From Phreatobacter sp. (GTDB lineage: Bacteria; Pseudomonadota; Alphaproteobacteria; Rhizobiales; Phreatobacteraceae), in NCBI RefSeq assembly GCF_016793595.1, contig NZ_JAEULY010000004.1, forward strand, positions 992,001-1,056,000: a stretch of DNA of 64,000 bases, given 5' to 3'. Position 1 is the stretch's first letter. Each line of letters opens with the position of its first letter. The notes beneath the pieces are model-generated. The model was not told where the DNA came from, did no database searches, and was given only the letters and a program-made list of their open reading frames with translations. Position numbers and translations under genes: made by a program. Below are positions 1-9,070 of the stretch, piece after piece.

Positions 1-3000
1 CGCGCGCGCGAACAGGCGCTGCGACAAAGCCAGGCCTGGATCTATCCGCTCTCGCTCGCGGTCTACTGCACGTCGTGGACCTTCTTCGGTTCGGTCGGCC
101 TCGCCTCGCGCAACGGCTTCGATTTCCTCGCCATCTATGTCGGCCCGATGCTGCTGTTCGCGGCCTTCTGGCCGCTGATCCTGCGTGTCGTGCGCATCGC
201 CAAGACGCAGAACATCACCTCGGTCGCGGATTTCATCGGCGCTCGCTACGGCAAGAGCCAGGCCGTGGCCGCCATGGTTTGCCTGATCGTCACCGTCGGC
301 ACGATCCCCTACGTGGCGCTGCAGCTGAAGGCCGTCTCGGCCTCGCTGATGACCACGATCAAGCCCGACGAGATCGTCAACGTCACCCACGAGCTGCCGT
401 TCTTCGGCGACATCGCGCTGGTGGTGGCCATGGCGATGGCGGCCTTCGCCATGCTGTTCGGCACGCGCCATGCCGATGCGACCGAGCATCAGGACGGCCT
501 GATCCTCGCGGTGGCGGCCGAGTCGATCGTCAAGCTCATCTGCTTCCTCGCCATCGGCATCTACGTCACCTACGTGATGTTCAACGGTTTCGGCGACCTG
601 TTCGGGCGCGTGGCGGCGCGCGCCGACATCATGAACGCAGTGATCCGCTGGCCGGACGCCTCGACTTTCCTGACCATGAGCGTGCTGTCGTTCTGCTGCG
701 GCATCCTCCTGCCGCGCATGTTCCATGTCGGCGTGGTCGAGAACCATTCGGAGGCGGAGATCAGGCGGGCGAGCTGGCTGTTTCCCGCCTATCTCATCCT
801 GATCAATCTCTTCGTCATTCCGATCGCGGTCGCCGGGCTGCTGGTCTTCCCGGCGGGCACGATGGACAGCGACATGACGGTGGTGGCGCTGCCAATGTCG
901 CGCGGCAATGAGATCATGACGCTTGCCGCCTTCATCGGCGGCCTGTCGGCGGCGACGGCCATGGTCATCGTCGCCAGCGTCGCCCTGTCGATCATGATCT
1001 CGAACGACATGGTCATTCCGGCGCTGCTCAACCTGCGGGGACGGCTGCCATCGGCCCAGGGCGGCGCCGACGAGCGCAGCGACCTCGGGCCGACGATCCT
1101 CAAGATTCGCCGGACGATCATCCTCACCGTGCTGATCGCGGCCTATCTCTACTATCGCGTGGCGGGCGAAGCGCAGCTCGCCTCGATCGGCCTCCTGTCC
1201 TTCGCCGCCGTCACGCAGCTGGCGCCGGCCTTTTTCGGCGGGCTGTTCTGGCGGCGGGCGACGGCACGCGGCGCGGTCATCGGCATGGCGATCGGCCTCG
1301 CCATCTGGACCTATACACTGCTCCTTCCCATGCTGGTCACCACCGGCGCGCTGCCCGCAAGCCTCGTCTCCGACGGACCGCTCGGCATCGGCTGGCTCCG
1401 GCCGCAGGACCTGTTCGGCCTGACGGGCCTGCCGCCGCTCGCCCATGGCGTGTTCTGGTCGCTGCTCGCCAACGTCCTGCTGTTCGTAGGCCTGTCGCTG
1501 CTGCGCCGCCCGTCGAGCATCGAGACGTTGCAGGCCAATGTCTTCGTCCCCGTCGAGCAGGCCGACTACGCGCCCTCGTTCCGGCTCTGGCGCTCGGCCA
1601 TCACCGTCGACGAGGTGCGCAACACCGTCGCGCGCTATCTCGGCGCCGAGCGAACCACGGCGGCCTTCGAGAGCCACGCGGTGGAGCGCGGCGTGCCGCT
1701 GGAAGGACAGGCAGAGGCCGATATCGACCTGCTGCGCTATTCGGAGCGGCTGCTCGCCTCGGCCATCGGCACGGCGTCGTCGCGCCTCGTGCTGTCGCTG
1801 CTCCTCAAGAAGCGTTCCGTCTCGACCACGGACGCGCTCAAGCTGCTCGACGACGCCAATGCCGCCATGCAGTACAACCGCGAGGTGCTGCAGACGGCGC
1901 TGGAGCATGCCCGCCAGGGCGTCAGCGTGTTCGACAGCGACGGGCAGCTGATGGTGTGGAACCGGCCCTTCGCCGAGGTGCTCGCCCTGCCGCCGGAGAC
2001 TTTGCACATCGGCGCGGGTTTCGACCGCATCCTGCATGCCCTCGCCGTGCGCGGCGAGTTCGGCCGGGGCAATATCGACGCGCTGGTGGCCGACAGGGTG
2101 CACCGCCTGCTCAATGCCGACGAACCACAGATCGAGCGCCTCGTTCGCCTCGGCCTGGTGCTTGAGATTCGCGCGGCGCGCCTGCCGGACGGCGGCGTGG
2201 TCACGACCTATACCGATGTGACCGCCTCCGTCGCCGCGGCGGAGGAACTCGGCCGCGCCAACGAGACGCTGGAGCGCCGCGTGCGCGAGCGCACCGAGGA
2301 ACTGACCCGGCTCAACGGCGAACTGGCGCAGGCCAAGGCCGAAGCCGACGAGGCGAACCTGTCGAAGACGCGCTTCCTCGCCGCCGCCAGCCACGACATC
2401 CTCCAGCCTCTCAACGCCGCGCGCCTCTACACGACCAGTCTCGTGGAGCGCGGCAACGAGGGCGACGAGAAGCGCCTGATCGAGAATGTCGACGCCTCGC
2501 TCGAAGCGGTGGAGGAAATCCTCGGCGCGCTGCTCGACATCTCGCGCCTCGACGCCGGCGCGATGAAGCCGGAGATCGCCAGCTTCCGCATCGACGAGCT
2601 GTTCCGCCAGCTCGCCGTGGAATTCTCGCCCATCGCCCAGCAGAAGGGGCTGAAGCTGACCTTCGTGGCGTCGTCGCTGGCGGTCCATTCGGATCGGCGG
2701 CTGCTGCGCCGCCTGTTGCAGAACCTCGTCTCGAACGCGATCAAATATACCGGGAGCGGCGGCGTTCTCGTCGGCTGCCGGCGGCGCGGCAAGCGCCTGT
2801 CGCTGGAGGTCCACGATACCGGACCGGGCATTCCGCAGAACAAGCAGCGCATCATCTTCCACGAATTCCAGCGGCTGGAGGCGGGCGCCAAGACCGCGCG
2901 CGGCCTCGGCCTCGGCCTGTCCATCGTGGAGCGTATCGCCCGCGTGCTGGAACATCGCCTGACGGTGAAGTCGAAGGTCGGCAAGGGCTCGTCCTTCTCG

Positions 3001-3462
3001 GTCGCGGTGCCGATCGCGCCCGCCTTGCCGGCCGTGGCGCCGGGCCCGGCCCCCGCTCCGCTCGCCGCCGCGCCACTGGACGGGCTGATCGTGCTCGCCA
3101 TCGACAACGAGCCGAAGATCATCGAGGGCATGAAGGCGCTGCTGCGCGGCTGGGGCTGCCACACCATTCCGGCCTCCGGCTGGCGCGACGTTCACGACGC
3201 GCTGAACGAGAGCCTTGTCACCCCCGACGTGGTGATCGTCGACTACCACCTCGACGAGGGCAACGGCCTCGACGTGGTGACGCAACTGCGCTGGCGCTTC
3301 GGCAATTCGCTGCCCGCGATCCTGGTCACCGCCGATCGCAGCCAGGAGGTGCGCGAGCGCGCGCAGGAGCGCAACGTCCATCTCCTGAACAAGCCGCTGA
3401 AGCCGGCGGCGCTCCGCGCCCTGCTCACCCAGTGGCGCGTGCAGAAACAGGCCGCCGAATAG
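1..3462 (+). CDS. Sodium/solute symporter-hybrid sensor histidine kinase fusion (5' partial)
   Basis: The frame is open from base 1, so the N-terminus lies outside the window. About 500 residues of multi-pass SLC5/PutP-like transporter come first, then a STAC-like linker, a PAS domain (about 620-735), and a coiled coil. HisKA follows with motif SHDILQPLN (His about 798 counted from base 1). The HATPase has NLVSNAIKYT, DTGPGI and GLGLGLSIV, and a C-terminal receiver has phospho-acceptor Asp about 1081 (VDYHLDEGNG) and Lys in LLNKPL. This is the CbrA-like architecture, in which a transporter-type sensor controls carbon or nitrogen use. No cognate DNA-binding regulator is adjacent. It converges on the esterase gene with a gap of 3 bases. 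The ligand is unknown. Confidence 0.93.
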   Translation, partial: RAREQALRQSQAWIYPLSLAVYCTSWTFFGSVGLASRNGFDFLAIYVGPMLLFAAFWPLILRVVRIAKTQNITSVADFIGARYGKSQAVAAMVCLIVTVGTIPYVALQLKAVSASLMTTIKPDEIVNVTHELPFFGDIALVVAMAMAAFAMLFGTRHADATEHQDGLILAVAAESIVKLICFLAIGIYVTYVMFNGFGDLFGRVAARADIMNAVIRWPDASTFLTMSVLSFCCGILLPRMFHVGVVENHSEAEIRRASWLFPAYLILINLFVIPIAVAGLLVFPAGTMDSDMTVVALPMSRGNEIMTLAAFIGGLSAATAMVIVASVALSIMISNDMVIPALLNLRGRLPSAQGGADERSDLGPTILKIRRTIILTVLIAAYLYYRVAGEAQLASIGLLSFAAVTQLAPAFFGGLFWRRATARGAVIGMAIGLAIWTYTLLLPMLVTTGALPASLVSDGPLGIGWLRPQDLFGLTGLPPLAHGVFWSLLANVLLFVGLSLLRRPSSIETLQANVFVPVEQADYAPSFRLWRSAITVDEVRNTVARYLGAERTTAAFESHAVERGVPLEGQAEADIDLLRYSERLLASAIGTASSRLVLSLLLKKRSVSTTDALKLLDDANAAMQYNREVLQTALEHARQGVSVFDSDGQLMVWNRPFAEVLALPPETLHIGAGFDRILHALAVRGEFGRGNIDALVADRVHRLLNADEPQIERLVRLGLVLEIRAARLPDGGVVTTYTDVTASVAAAEELGRANETLERRVRERTEELTRLNGELAQAKAEADEANLSKTRFLAAASHDILQPLNAARLYTTSLVERGNEGDEKRLIENVDASLEAVEEILGALLDISRLDAGAMKPEIASFRIDELFRQLAVEFSPIAQQKGLKLTFVASSLAVHSDRRLLRRLLQNLVSNAIKYTGSGGVLVGCRRRGKRLSLEVHDTGPGIPQNKQRIIFHEFQRLEAGAKTARGLGLGLSIVERIARVLEHRLTVKSKVGKGSSFSVAVPIAPALPAVAPGPAPAPLAAAPLDGLIVLAIDNEPKIIEGMKALLRGWGCHTIPASGWRDVHDALNESLVTPDVVIVDYHLDEGNGLDVVTQLRWRFGNSLPAILVTADRSQEVRERAQERNVHLLNKPLKPAALRALLTQWRVQKQAAE

Positions 3463-3465
3463 TCC

Positions 3466-4443
3466 TCAATCGGCGCAGGCTGCAGCCATGAAAGCTTCGA
3501 TGCGCGCCATGCACCTGTCGGTGTTCGTGCCCGGGAAACCGATGAAGACGTGGCAGCCGGCCGGATAGGCCTCAAGTTCCGCGCCGTTGCCGGCAGCCGC
3601 CCAGCGCTGCGCCATGAACAGGCTGTCGTCCGCGAGCAGGTCGCGTGTCCCGACCGTGAACAGCGCCGGCGGCAGGCCCTTCAGGTCCGCATGAATCGGC
3701 GAGATGTCGGGATCGCGGACATCTCCTCCCCGGAGCAGAAAATGCCGCACGAACATCTCGATGTCGCGCGTGGTCAGAACCAGCTTCTCCGTGCCCCAGC
3801 GGCGCGCCGACGGCGTCATGGCGAGGTCGTAGCAGCCGGCATGCAGGTTTGCCCCGCGGAACGGCATGATGCCGTGGCGGTCGCGCAGCCTGAGCAGCGT
3901 CACCGCCGAGAGATGCGCGCCGGCACTCTCGCCGCCGATCACCAGCCGGTCGGTGCCGAAGCGCGCCTTGGCCTCGCGGGCGATCCAGAGCGCGGCGTCC
4001 TCGCAGTCGTCGGGACCGTGGGGATAGGGAAATTCCGGTGCGAGGCGGTAGTCGACCGAGACGCAGGCCATGCCCGCGCGGTCGGCGAAGCGCTCCAGCC
4101 AGGCATCCTGCCCGTCGGCGGTGCCGAGAACCCAGCCGCCGCCATGGATGTGGAGATAGACACCCTTCGGATCGGCAGGCGCGATGATGCGCAGACCGAT
4201 CGGCCCATGCCGGCCCTCGATGGTCAGCGTCGTCGCGCGCGGCGACAGGATCGGCGCCGGAAAGGCCCCCCGTCCCTCGCGGCGCATCTCGCGGATGACG
4301 GCGGGCGGACGCGTCCAGTTGTCCCAGTTCTCCAGCCGCTTGAGGATCGCCGCGTTGACGGCGAGCGCGTCGGCCGACGCGTTGGCCGGATCGAAGGGCG
4401 AGGGATCGAAGACAAGGGCACTGGATGCGAACGAGTTGGACAT
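3466..4443 (-). CDS. Alpha/beta hydrolase, HSL/family IV esterase type
   Basis: The 325-residue protein has the hormone-sensitive-lipase signature HGGG (oxyanion hole) followed by the nucleophile elbow GESAG, with an Asp in TRDLLADD and a late His in AGCHVFIGF completing a plausible triad. I start at the ATG at 4443 because it fits family length; an open frame runs further upstream but into mutL. It likely hydrolyses short acyl esters; the substrate is unknown. It lies 74 bases downstream of mutL on the same strand and may be cotranscribed with it. No signal peptide is visible, so it is probably cytoplasmic. Confidence 0.88.
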   Translation of the reverse strand: MSNSFASSALVFDPSPFDPANASADALAVNAAILKRLENWDNWTRPPAVIREMRREGRGAFPAPILSPRATTLTIEGRHGPIGLRIIAPADPKGVYLHIHGGGWVLGTADGQDAWLERFADRAGMACVSVDYRLAPEFPYPHGPDDCEDAALWIAREAKARFGTDRLVIGGESAGAHLSAVTLLRLRDRHGIMPFRGANLHAGCYDLAMTPSARRWGTEKLVLTTRDIEMFVRHFLLRGGDVRDPDISPIHADLKGLPPALFTVGTRDLLADDSLFMAQRWAAAGNGAELEAYPAGCHVFIGFPGTNTDRCMARIEAFMAAACAD

Positions 4444-4517
4444 GGGCACCGCCGGTTGCAGGGCGGTGATCAAAGCGCGCCAGCGGCCGCGCCGCAAGGC
4501 GACCAGCCGACGGAGCG

Positions 4518-6323
4518 TCAGCGCCGTCCGAACAGCCGCTCGATATCGGCCAGCGACAGCGATACCGAGGTCGGTCGGCCGTGGTTGCACTGGGAGGAGC
4601 CGGGCGTCGCCTCCATCTCGCGCAGCAGGGCATCCATCTCGGCGGGCTTCATCAGACGCCCCGCGCGCACCGAGCCATGGCAGGCCATGCGCGAGGCGAC
4701 CGCGAGCAACCGCTGCTCCAGCGGATCGGTCGTGTCCCATTCCGCGAGATGTTCGGCGAGGTCGCGGGTGAGCGCCTCGGCATCCACCTCGCCCAGCATG
4801 GCCGGCGTCTCGCGCACCGCGACGGCTCCCGGCCCGAACCCCTCGATGACGAGGCCGAAGGCGGCGAGATCGTCGGCGCGGGCAAGCAGCCGCGCCGCGT
4901 CGGCGGGGTCGAGCTCGACCACGACCGGGATCAGCAGGGCCTGTCGCGCGATGCCGGCCTCGGCCATGTGCCGCTTCATCCGCTCATAGACGAGCCGCTC
5001 GTGCGCGGCGTGCTGGTCGACGATGACAAGGCCGTCGCGCGTCTGGGCGAGGATGTAGGTGCCGTGCAACTGCGCGCGGGCGGCACCGAGCGGCAGGTCC
5101 GCGACGATCTCCGGCACGGGACCGGCAGCCGCGCGGGCATCGGCGGCCGGGGCCATGTCCATGGCGAAGGCCGGCTGCGCGCCCTCCGCGAAGCCACCCG
5201 CGAAAGGTCGGAAGGCGCTGGCGCGCCAGTCGCGCAACGGCGCCTGCGATCCGCCATGAGGCGCGCGCCCGGCGGGCTGGCGAAAGGCGGTGACGGTCGC
5301 CGCACCGAGGGTCGAGGCGGTGGTCGGGGCGGCGCGCGCAATGGCGTCGCGGATCGCCCCGACGATCAGGCCGCGCACCAGCGCGGAATCGCGGAAGCGC
5401 ACCTCTGTCTTGGCGGGATGGACGTTGACATCGACCTCGTGCGGATCGAGTTCGATGAACAGCACGGCCGCAGGATGCCGGTCGCGCGGCATCACGTCGG
5501 CATAGGCGCCGCGGATCGCGCCCAGCACCAGCCGGTCGCGGATCGGCCGGCCGTTGACGAACAGGAACTGGCTGGCGGCTGTCGCCTTGTTGAGGGTCGG
5601 CAGTCCCGCGAAGCCGTAGAGCCTGACACCGTGCCGCGAAACATCGACGGCCATGGCATTGGCGGCGAAGTCGCGGCCGAGGATGTCGCCGATGCGGGCG
5701 AGCAGGCCGGCCTCGCCGAAGGGCTGGGCCGGCCATGTGCGCGTGCCGCCGTCATCGTCGGCCAGCGACATAGCGACGGTCGGATGCGAGAGCGCCAGCC
5801 GCTTCACGACATCGGCGATGGCGGCCGCCTCGGCACGGTCGCTCTTCAGGAATTTCAGCCGCGCGGGGGTTGCCGAGAACAGGTCCTCGACATCGATCCG
5901 CGTGCCCTTCGCGAGCGCCGCCGGCATGGCCTCGCCCTTGGCGCCGGCATCGACGGTGAGCGCCCAGGCGTGCGGCTCCCCGGCATGGCGCGTGGTCAGG
6001 GTGAGGCGGGCGACCGCGCCGATGGAGGGCAGCGCCTCGCCGCGGAAACCGAGGGTCCGGATGTCGAGCAGATCGTCGCCGCGCAGCTTGGAGGTCGCGT
6101 GCCGTTCGACGCAGAGGACGAGGTCGTCCCGCGTCATGCCCGAACCGTCGTCGCTGACGCGGATCAGCCGACGCCCGCCACCGCCCGCGACGATGTCGAT
6201 GCGCGATGCGCCGGCATCCAGCGCGTTTTCGGTGAGTTCCTTGACGACGGCGGCCGGCCGCTCGATCACCTCGCCGGCGGCGATGCGGTTGACGATGCCT
6301 TCGGGAAGCTGGCGGACGATCAT
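4518..6323 (-). CDS. mutL: DNA mismatch repair protein MutL
   Basis: This is a 601-residue protein with the GHKL ATPase motifs at the N-terminus: [18 protein letters not shown] and GFRGEAL. A Pro/Ala-rich linker leads to a C-terminal dimerisation domain. The C-terminal domain carries [12 protein letters not shown] (first Asp about residue 436), the metal-binding endonuclease motif found in MutL of bacteria without Mut[10 protein letters not shown] and CNHGRPTS near the end correspond to the other conserved endonuclease-site motifs; the usual CPHGRP is CNHGRP here. It therefore probably nicks the nascent strand itself. It starts 31 bases downstream of the EAL gene, suggesting cotranscription. 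Confidence 0.97.
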   Translation of the reverse strand: MIVRQLPEGIVNRIAAGEVIERPAAVVKELTENALDAGASRIDIVAGGGGRRLIRVSDDGSGMTRDDLVLCVERHATSKLRGDDLLDIRTLGFRGEALPSIGAVARLTLTTRHAGEPHAWALTVDAGAKGEAMPAALAKGTRIDVEDLFSATPARLKFLKSDRAEAAAIADVVKRLALSHPTVAMSLADDDGGTRTWPAQPFGEAGLLARIGDILGRDFAANAMAVDVSRHGVRLYGFAGLPTLNKATAASQFLFVNGRPIRDRLVLGAIRGAYADVMPRDRHPAAVLFIELDPHEVDVNVHPAKTEVRFRDSALVRGLIVGAIRDAIARAAPTTASTLGAATVTAFRQPAGRAPHGGSQAPLRDWRASAFRPFAGGFAEGAQPAFAMDMAPAADARAAAGPVPEIVADLPLGAARAQLHGTYILAQTRDGLVIVDQHAAHERLVYERMKRHMAEAGIARQALLIPVVVELDPADAARLLARADDLAAFGLVIEGFGPGAVAVRETPAMLGEVDAEALTRDLAEHLAEWDTTDPLEQRLLAVASRMACHGSVRAGRLMKPAEMDALLREMEATPGSSQCNHGRPTSVSLSLADIERLFGRR

Positions 6324-6354
6324 CGTCTCATCCTAGCGGCACGGCCGGCGTTCG

Positions 6355-8040
6355 TCAGGAACGGTCGCGGATCAGCGCCCTGAGGCCCTGGCCGAGACCC
6401 GGCTTGCGCGGTTCGCGCGCGGCGGCCCCTGCCGCCAGAACCGCAGCGCCGAGGGTCTGCGGCGCGGCGGCCGGCTGGCGAACCTCCGGCTGACGGATAT
6501 CGGGCCTGGTACGCGCGGCGGGCGTTGCCTGCGCGGCCTGCATCCCCGCGGGTTCGGCGCCCGAGAGCACATCGGCGCGCACGGGGCGCGGCGGCGAGAA
6601 CAGCAGCCCCTGGGCGAAGCGCACCTCGTAGTCGAGCACGTCGACGACCATGGCCTCGGTATCGATGCCCTCGGCGATCAGGTCGAGCCCGTAGCGCGCG
6701 AACAGGCCCGCGAGATCGGCGACGTGAATCTCGGCGCCGGCATCGATCGCGCGCGAAATCATCAGGTCGGCCGGCACCTTCACATAGCGGAAGCCCTTGT
6801 CCGCAAGATCGCGCGGCTCGATCCGGAGATCGCGGACGCCGTCCATCGAGAAACGGAAGCCCTTGTCCGACAGCCCGCGCAGCGTTTCGACGTCGAGCGG
6901 CGACAGCGAGCGAACGGCCTCCTGCTCGACGCCGATGACCAGCGAGCCGGCGATGGAGCGCGCGGCCTCCAGCGAGGCGACAAGCTCCGTGGAGAAGGCG
7001 GCATCGGCCAGCGACGATCCGGCGACGTCGCAGAACAGGCTGACGTCGCGGTTGCGGGCCGTCAGGCGGCGGACCACCTGGATGCAGCGGCCGAGGATTT
7101 CGGCGTCGAGCGCCGGCATCAGCCCGGATTCGTCGGCCAGCCTGCGATAGTCGGCCGGCGCGAACACCGCGCCCTCGGCGCTGCGCAGGCGCACGGAGGC
7201 CTGATAGGCGCGGACCTTGCGCTGCGGCAGGGTGACGATCGGCTGAAGGAACAGTTCGTAGCGGCGGGCGCTGATCGCCTCGTCGATGATCGCGATGGCG
7301 TCCGGTCGCGACAGGCCGGCAAAGGCCGCCGGCAGGTCGTCGGCGCGATGGGCGGGCGCCTTCTGGCGGTCGATCTGGCGCTGAAGCGCCTCGGCCTCGC
7401 GGCGCAGCGCCGGAGCGCTGGCGGACGGCGGCGCGGCAGCCGGGGGAACCGGCGCGGCGACGCGGCGCGGCTCGGCTGCGGGAGCCGGCTCGCGCCGCTG
7501 CACCGGAACAGGTTCCGCCTCCATCGGCACGGTGACGCGCAGGATGGCCGCCTCATGGATCTGCAGCGTTTCGGCGAACTGCTTCACGAGATGACCGAGT
7601 TCCTTCATCTCCTCGGCGATCGGCTGGGTCGCGGCCCTGGCCTGGTCCGGTCCGGAGGTCTCGACCTTCTCGATGCGGCTGGCCATGTCCTCGACATCGC
7701 GGGCAAGACCGGTGGCGGAACGCGCGAGATCGACGAGCCTTGCCTCCATCGCGAGGCGGTCGGCGGAACGTTGCGCGCCGAACTGGCCGATCACCATCGC
7801 AAGCAGCAGGCCGAACCCGATCGCCGCCGACGCACCGGCCTCGAGGGAGGCGGCGGCGTAGGCCAGCACGGCGGCCGAGGCGGCGATCGCCACCATGCAG
7901 AGCGCGATGAAATGGGAACCCGAGCGGGGCATGGCAGGGCGGGACGGTCGTTTCCGGTTGGACTTCCGGCGAAGCTTGCCCCGAATCCGTCTGATTCGTC
8001 TCGCCCGCGCACGCCATTGCCGCCGGATATCCAAGGCCAT
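6355..8040 (-). CDS. Membrane-anchored EAL-domain protein with degenerate active site
   Basis: The 561-residue protein starts at ATG 8040, preceded by a GGCGAGG-like ribosome site; ATG 7932 is an alternative. A basic N-terminus is followed by two hydrophobic segments (about 45-90), a coiled-coil stretch, a Pro/Ala-rich linker and a C-terminal EAL fold from about residue 270. Catalytic positions have changed: the EAL triplet reads QAS (AYQASVRLR), the Asn-containing strand reads FCDVAG, and the DDFG loop reads MDGVRD. Lys in YVKVP, Glu in AEGID and the QG motif remain. Known EAL enzymes need the lost metal ligands, so I infer no c-di-GMP phosphodiesterase activity; binding or scaffolding is more likely. 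It is divergent from the RidA gene with 30 bases between starts. Confidence 0.85.
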   Translation of the reverse strand: MALDIRRQWRARARRIRRIRGKLRRKSNRKRPSRPAMPRSGSHFIALCMVAIAASAAVLAYAAASLEAGASAAIGFGLLLAMVIGQFGAQRSADRLAMEARLVDLARSATGLARDVEDMASRIEKVETSGPDQARAATQPIAEEMKELGHLVKQFAETLQIHEAAILRVTVPMEAEPVPVQRREPAPAAEPRRVAAPVPPAAAPPSASAPALRREAEALQRQIDRQKAPAHRADDLPAAFAGLSRPDAIAIIDEAISARRYELFLQPIVTLPQRKVRAYQASVRLRSAEGAVFAPADYRRLADESGLMPALDAEILGRCIQVVRRLTARNRDVSLFCDVAGSSLADAAFSTELVASLEAARSIAGSLVIGVEQEAVRSLSPLDVETLRGLSDKGFRFSMDGVRDLRIEPRDLADKGFRYVKVPADLMISRAIDAGAEIHVADLAGLFARYGLDLIAEGIDTEAMVVDVLDYEVRFAQGLLFSPPRPVRADVLSGAEPAGMQAAQATPAARTRPDIRQPEVRQPAAAPQTLGAAVLAAGAAAREPRKPGLGQGLRALIRDRS

Positions 8041-8070
8041 AGCCTCGCCTCGCCATACCGGAGTCGAGCC

Positions 8071-8457
8071 ATGCCGACCTTTTTCGATCCGCCCACCGTC
8101 CACGCTCCCGCGCCGAGCTACCGCCACGGGGCGCTGCACGCGCTTTCAGGCCGCCGGCTGGTCATTTCCGGGCAGGTGGGCGTTCGCCCCGACGGCACGA
8201 CCGCCGAGGGGCTCGAGGCCCAGTTCGAGCAGTGCCTCGACAACCTCATCGCAGTGGTCGAGGCAGGCGGCATGACCATCGCCAACCTCACCAAGATCGT
8301 CACGCTGGTGACGGTGCCGGACGCGCTGGCGACCTTTCGGGCGGTGCGGGCACGCAAGCTCGGCGATCATGTTTGCGCCGCAACCTACATTCAGGTCGCG
8401 GGCCTCGCACGTCCCGATCTGCTGGTGGAAATCGAGGGCGAAGCCGTTCAGGACTGA
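8071..8457 (+). CDS. RidA/YjgF/YER057c family protein
   Basis: A 128-residue single-domain protein of typical RidA length, with the conserved region ISGQVGVRPDG, the segment EQCLDNL..VVEAGG and the dimer-interface AATYIQVAGL near the end. RidA enzymes hydrolyse reactive enamine/imine intermediates released by PLP enzymes. Several YjgF subfamilies lack the catalytic Arg; the conserved Arg region here reads GLARPDLLVEIE, which keeps an Arg. It stands alone, divergent from the EAL gene and upstream of a MaoC hydratase. Cytosolic. Confidence 0.9.
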   Translation: MPTFFDPPTVHAPAPSYRHGALHALSGRRLVISGQVGVRPDGTTAEGLEAQFEQCLDNLIAVVEAGGMTIANLTKIVTLVTVPDALATFRAVRARKLGDHVCAATYIQVAGLARPDLLVEIEGEAVQD

Positions 8458-8464
8458 CCAGAAT

Positions 8465-8494
8465 ATAGGACAAGTCCTCCGTCTTTGGTCCTAT
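8465..8494. promoter_or_regulatory. Inverted repeat upstream of the MaoC gene
   Basis: ATAGGAC (8465-8471) and GTCCTAT (8488-8494) are a perfect inverted repeat. A closer palindrome AGGAC-AA-GTCCT overlaps the left half (8467-8478). It lies 57 bases before the MaoC start, in a 93-base gap after ridA. It could be an operator with three half-sites or an RNA hairpin; no T-run follows, so it is not an obvious terminator. Confidence 0.4.
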
Positions 8495-8550
8495 TGCGCT
8501 GCAGCATGAACGCCGGAACAGTGTCGGCCCTTTCCCGAGGAGGCACGCCG

Positions 8551-9003
8551 ATGCCGACGCGTTCGATCCGCTCCCTGGCCTTCGAGGACCTGTCGGTCGG
8601 TCTGTCCGAGCTGGTGTTCAAGACGGTCACCGATCAGGACGTCGTCGGTTTCGCCGACATTTCCGGCGACCAGAACCCGATCCACCTGAACGAGCTCTAC
8701 GCCTCGAAAACGCGGTTCGGCCAGCGCATCGCCCACGGCCTCTACACCGCGAGCCTGATCTCGGCGGTGATCGGCACGCGGCTGCCGGGACCGGGCGCGG
8801 TCTATCTGTCGCAGACGCTGAACTTCAAGGCGCCGGTGAAGATCGGCGATGTCGTGCGCGTCCATGTCGAGGTGGCCGAGCTGATCGACGCGCGCCAGCG
8901 CGCGCGTCTCGTGTGCGAGTGCGCGGTGGACGCGACGGTGGTGCTGGACGGCGAGGCCATCGTGCGCGTGCCCTCGCGCGCGGAACTCGTCGCCGCCGCT
9001 TGA
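8551..9003 (+). CDS. MaoC-like (R)-specific enoyl-CoA hydratase
   Basis: A 150-residue hotdog-fold protein with the hydratase signature FADISGDQNPIHLNE, where Asp and His are the catalytic pair of (R)-hydratases that hydrate trans-2-enoyl-CoA to (R)-3-hydroxyacyl-CoA. A strong GAGGAGG ribosome site 9 bases before ATG 8551 decides the start over in-frame starts at 8485 and 8506. Length is that of the single-hotdog PhaJ-type enzymes. No PHA or beta-oxidation genes are adjacent, so its pathway here is open. ribF follows after 67 bases. Confidence 0.88.
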   Translation: MPTRSIRSLAFEDLSVGLSELVFKTVTDQDVVGFADISGDQNPIHLNELYASKTRFGQRIAHGLYTASLISAVIGTRLPGPGAVYLSQTLNFKAPVKIGDVVRVHVEVAELIDARQRARLVCECAVDATVVLDGEAIVRVPSRAELVAAA

Positions 9004-9070
9004 CGCGCCGGACGGCGCTCGGCAGGGTCCGGCGGCCTTTCGACCGGACAATTCTTGCCAAGACCGCTCC

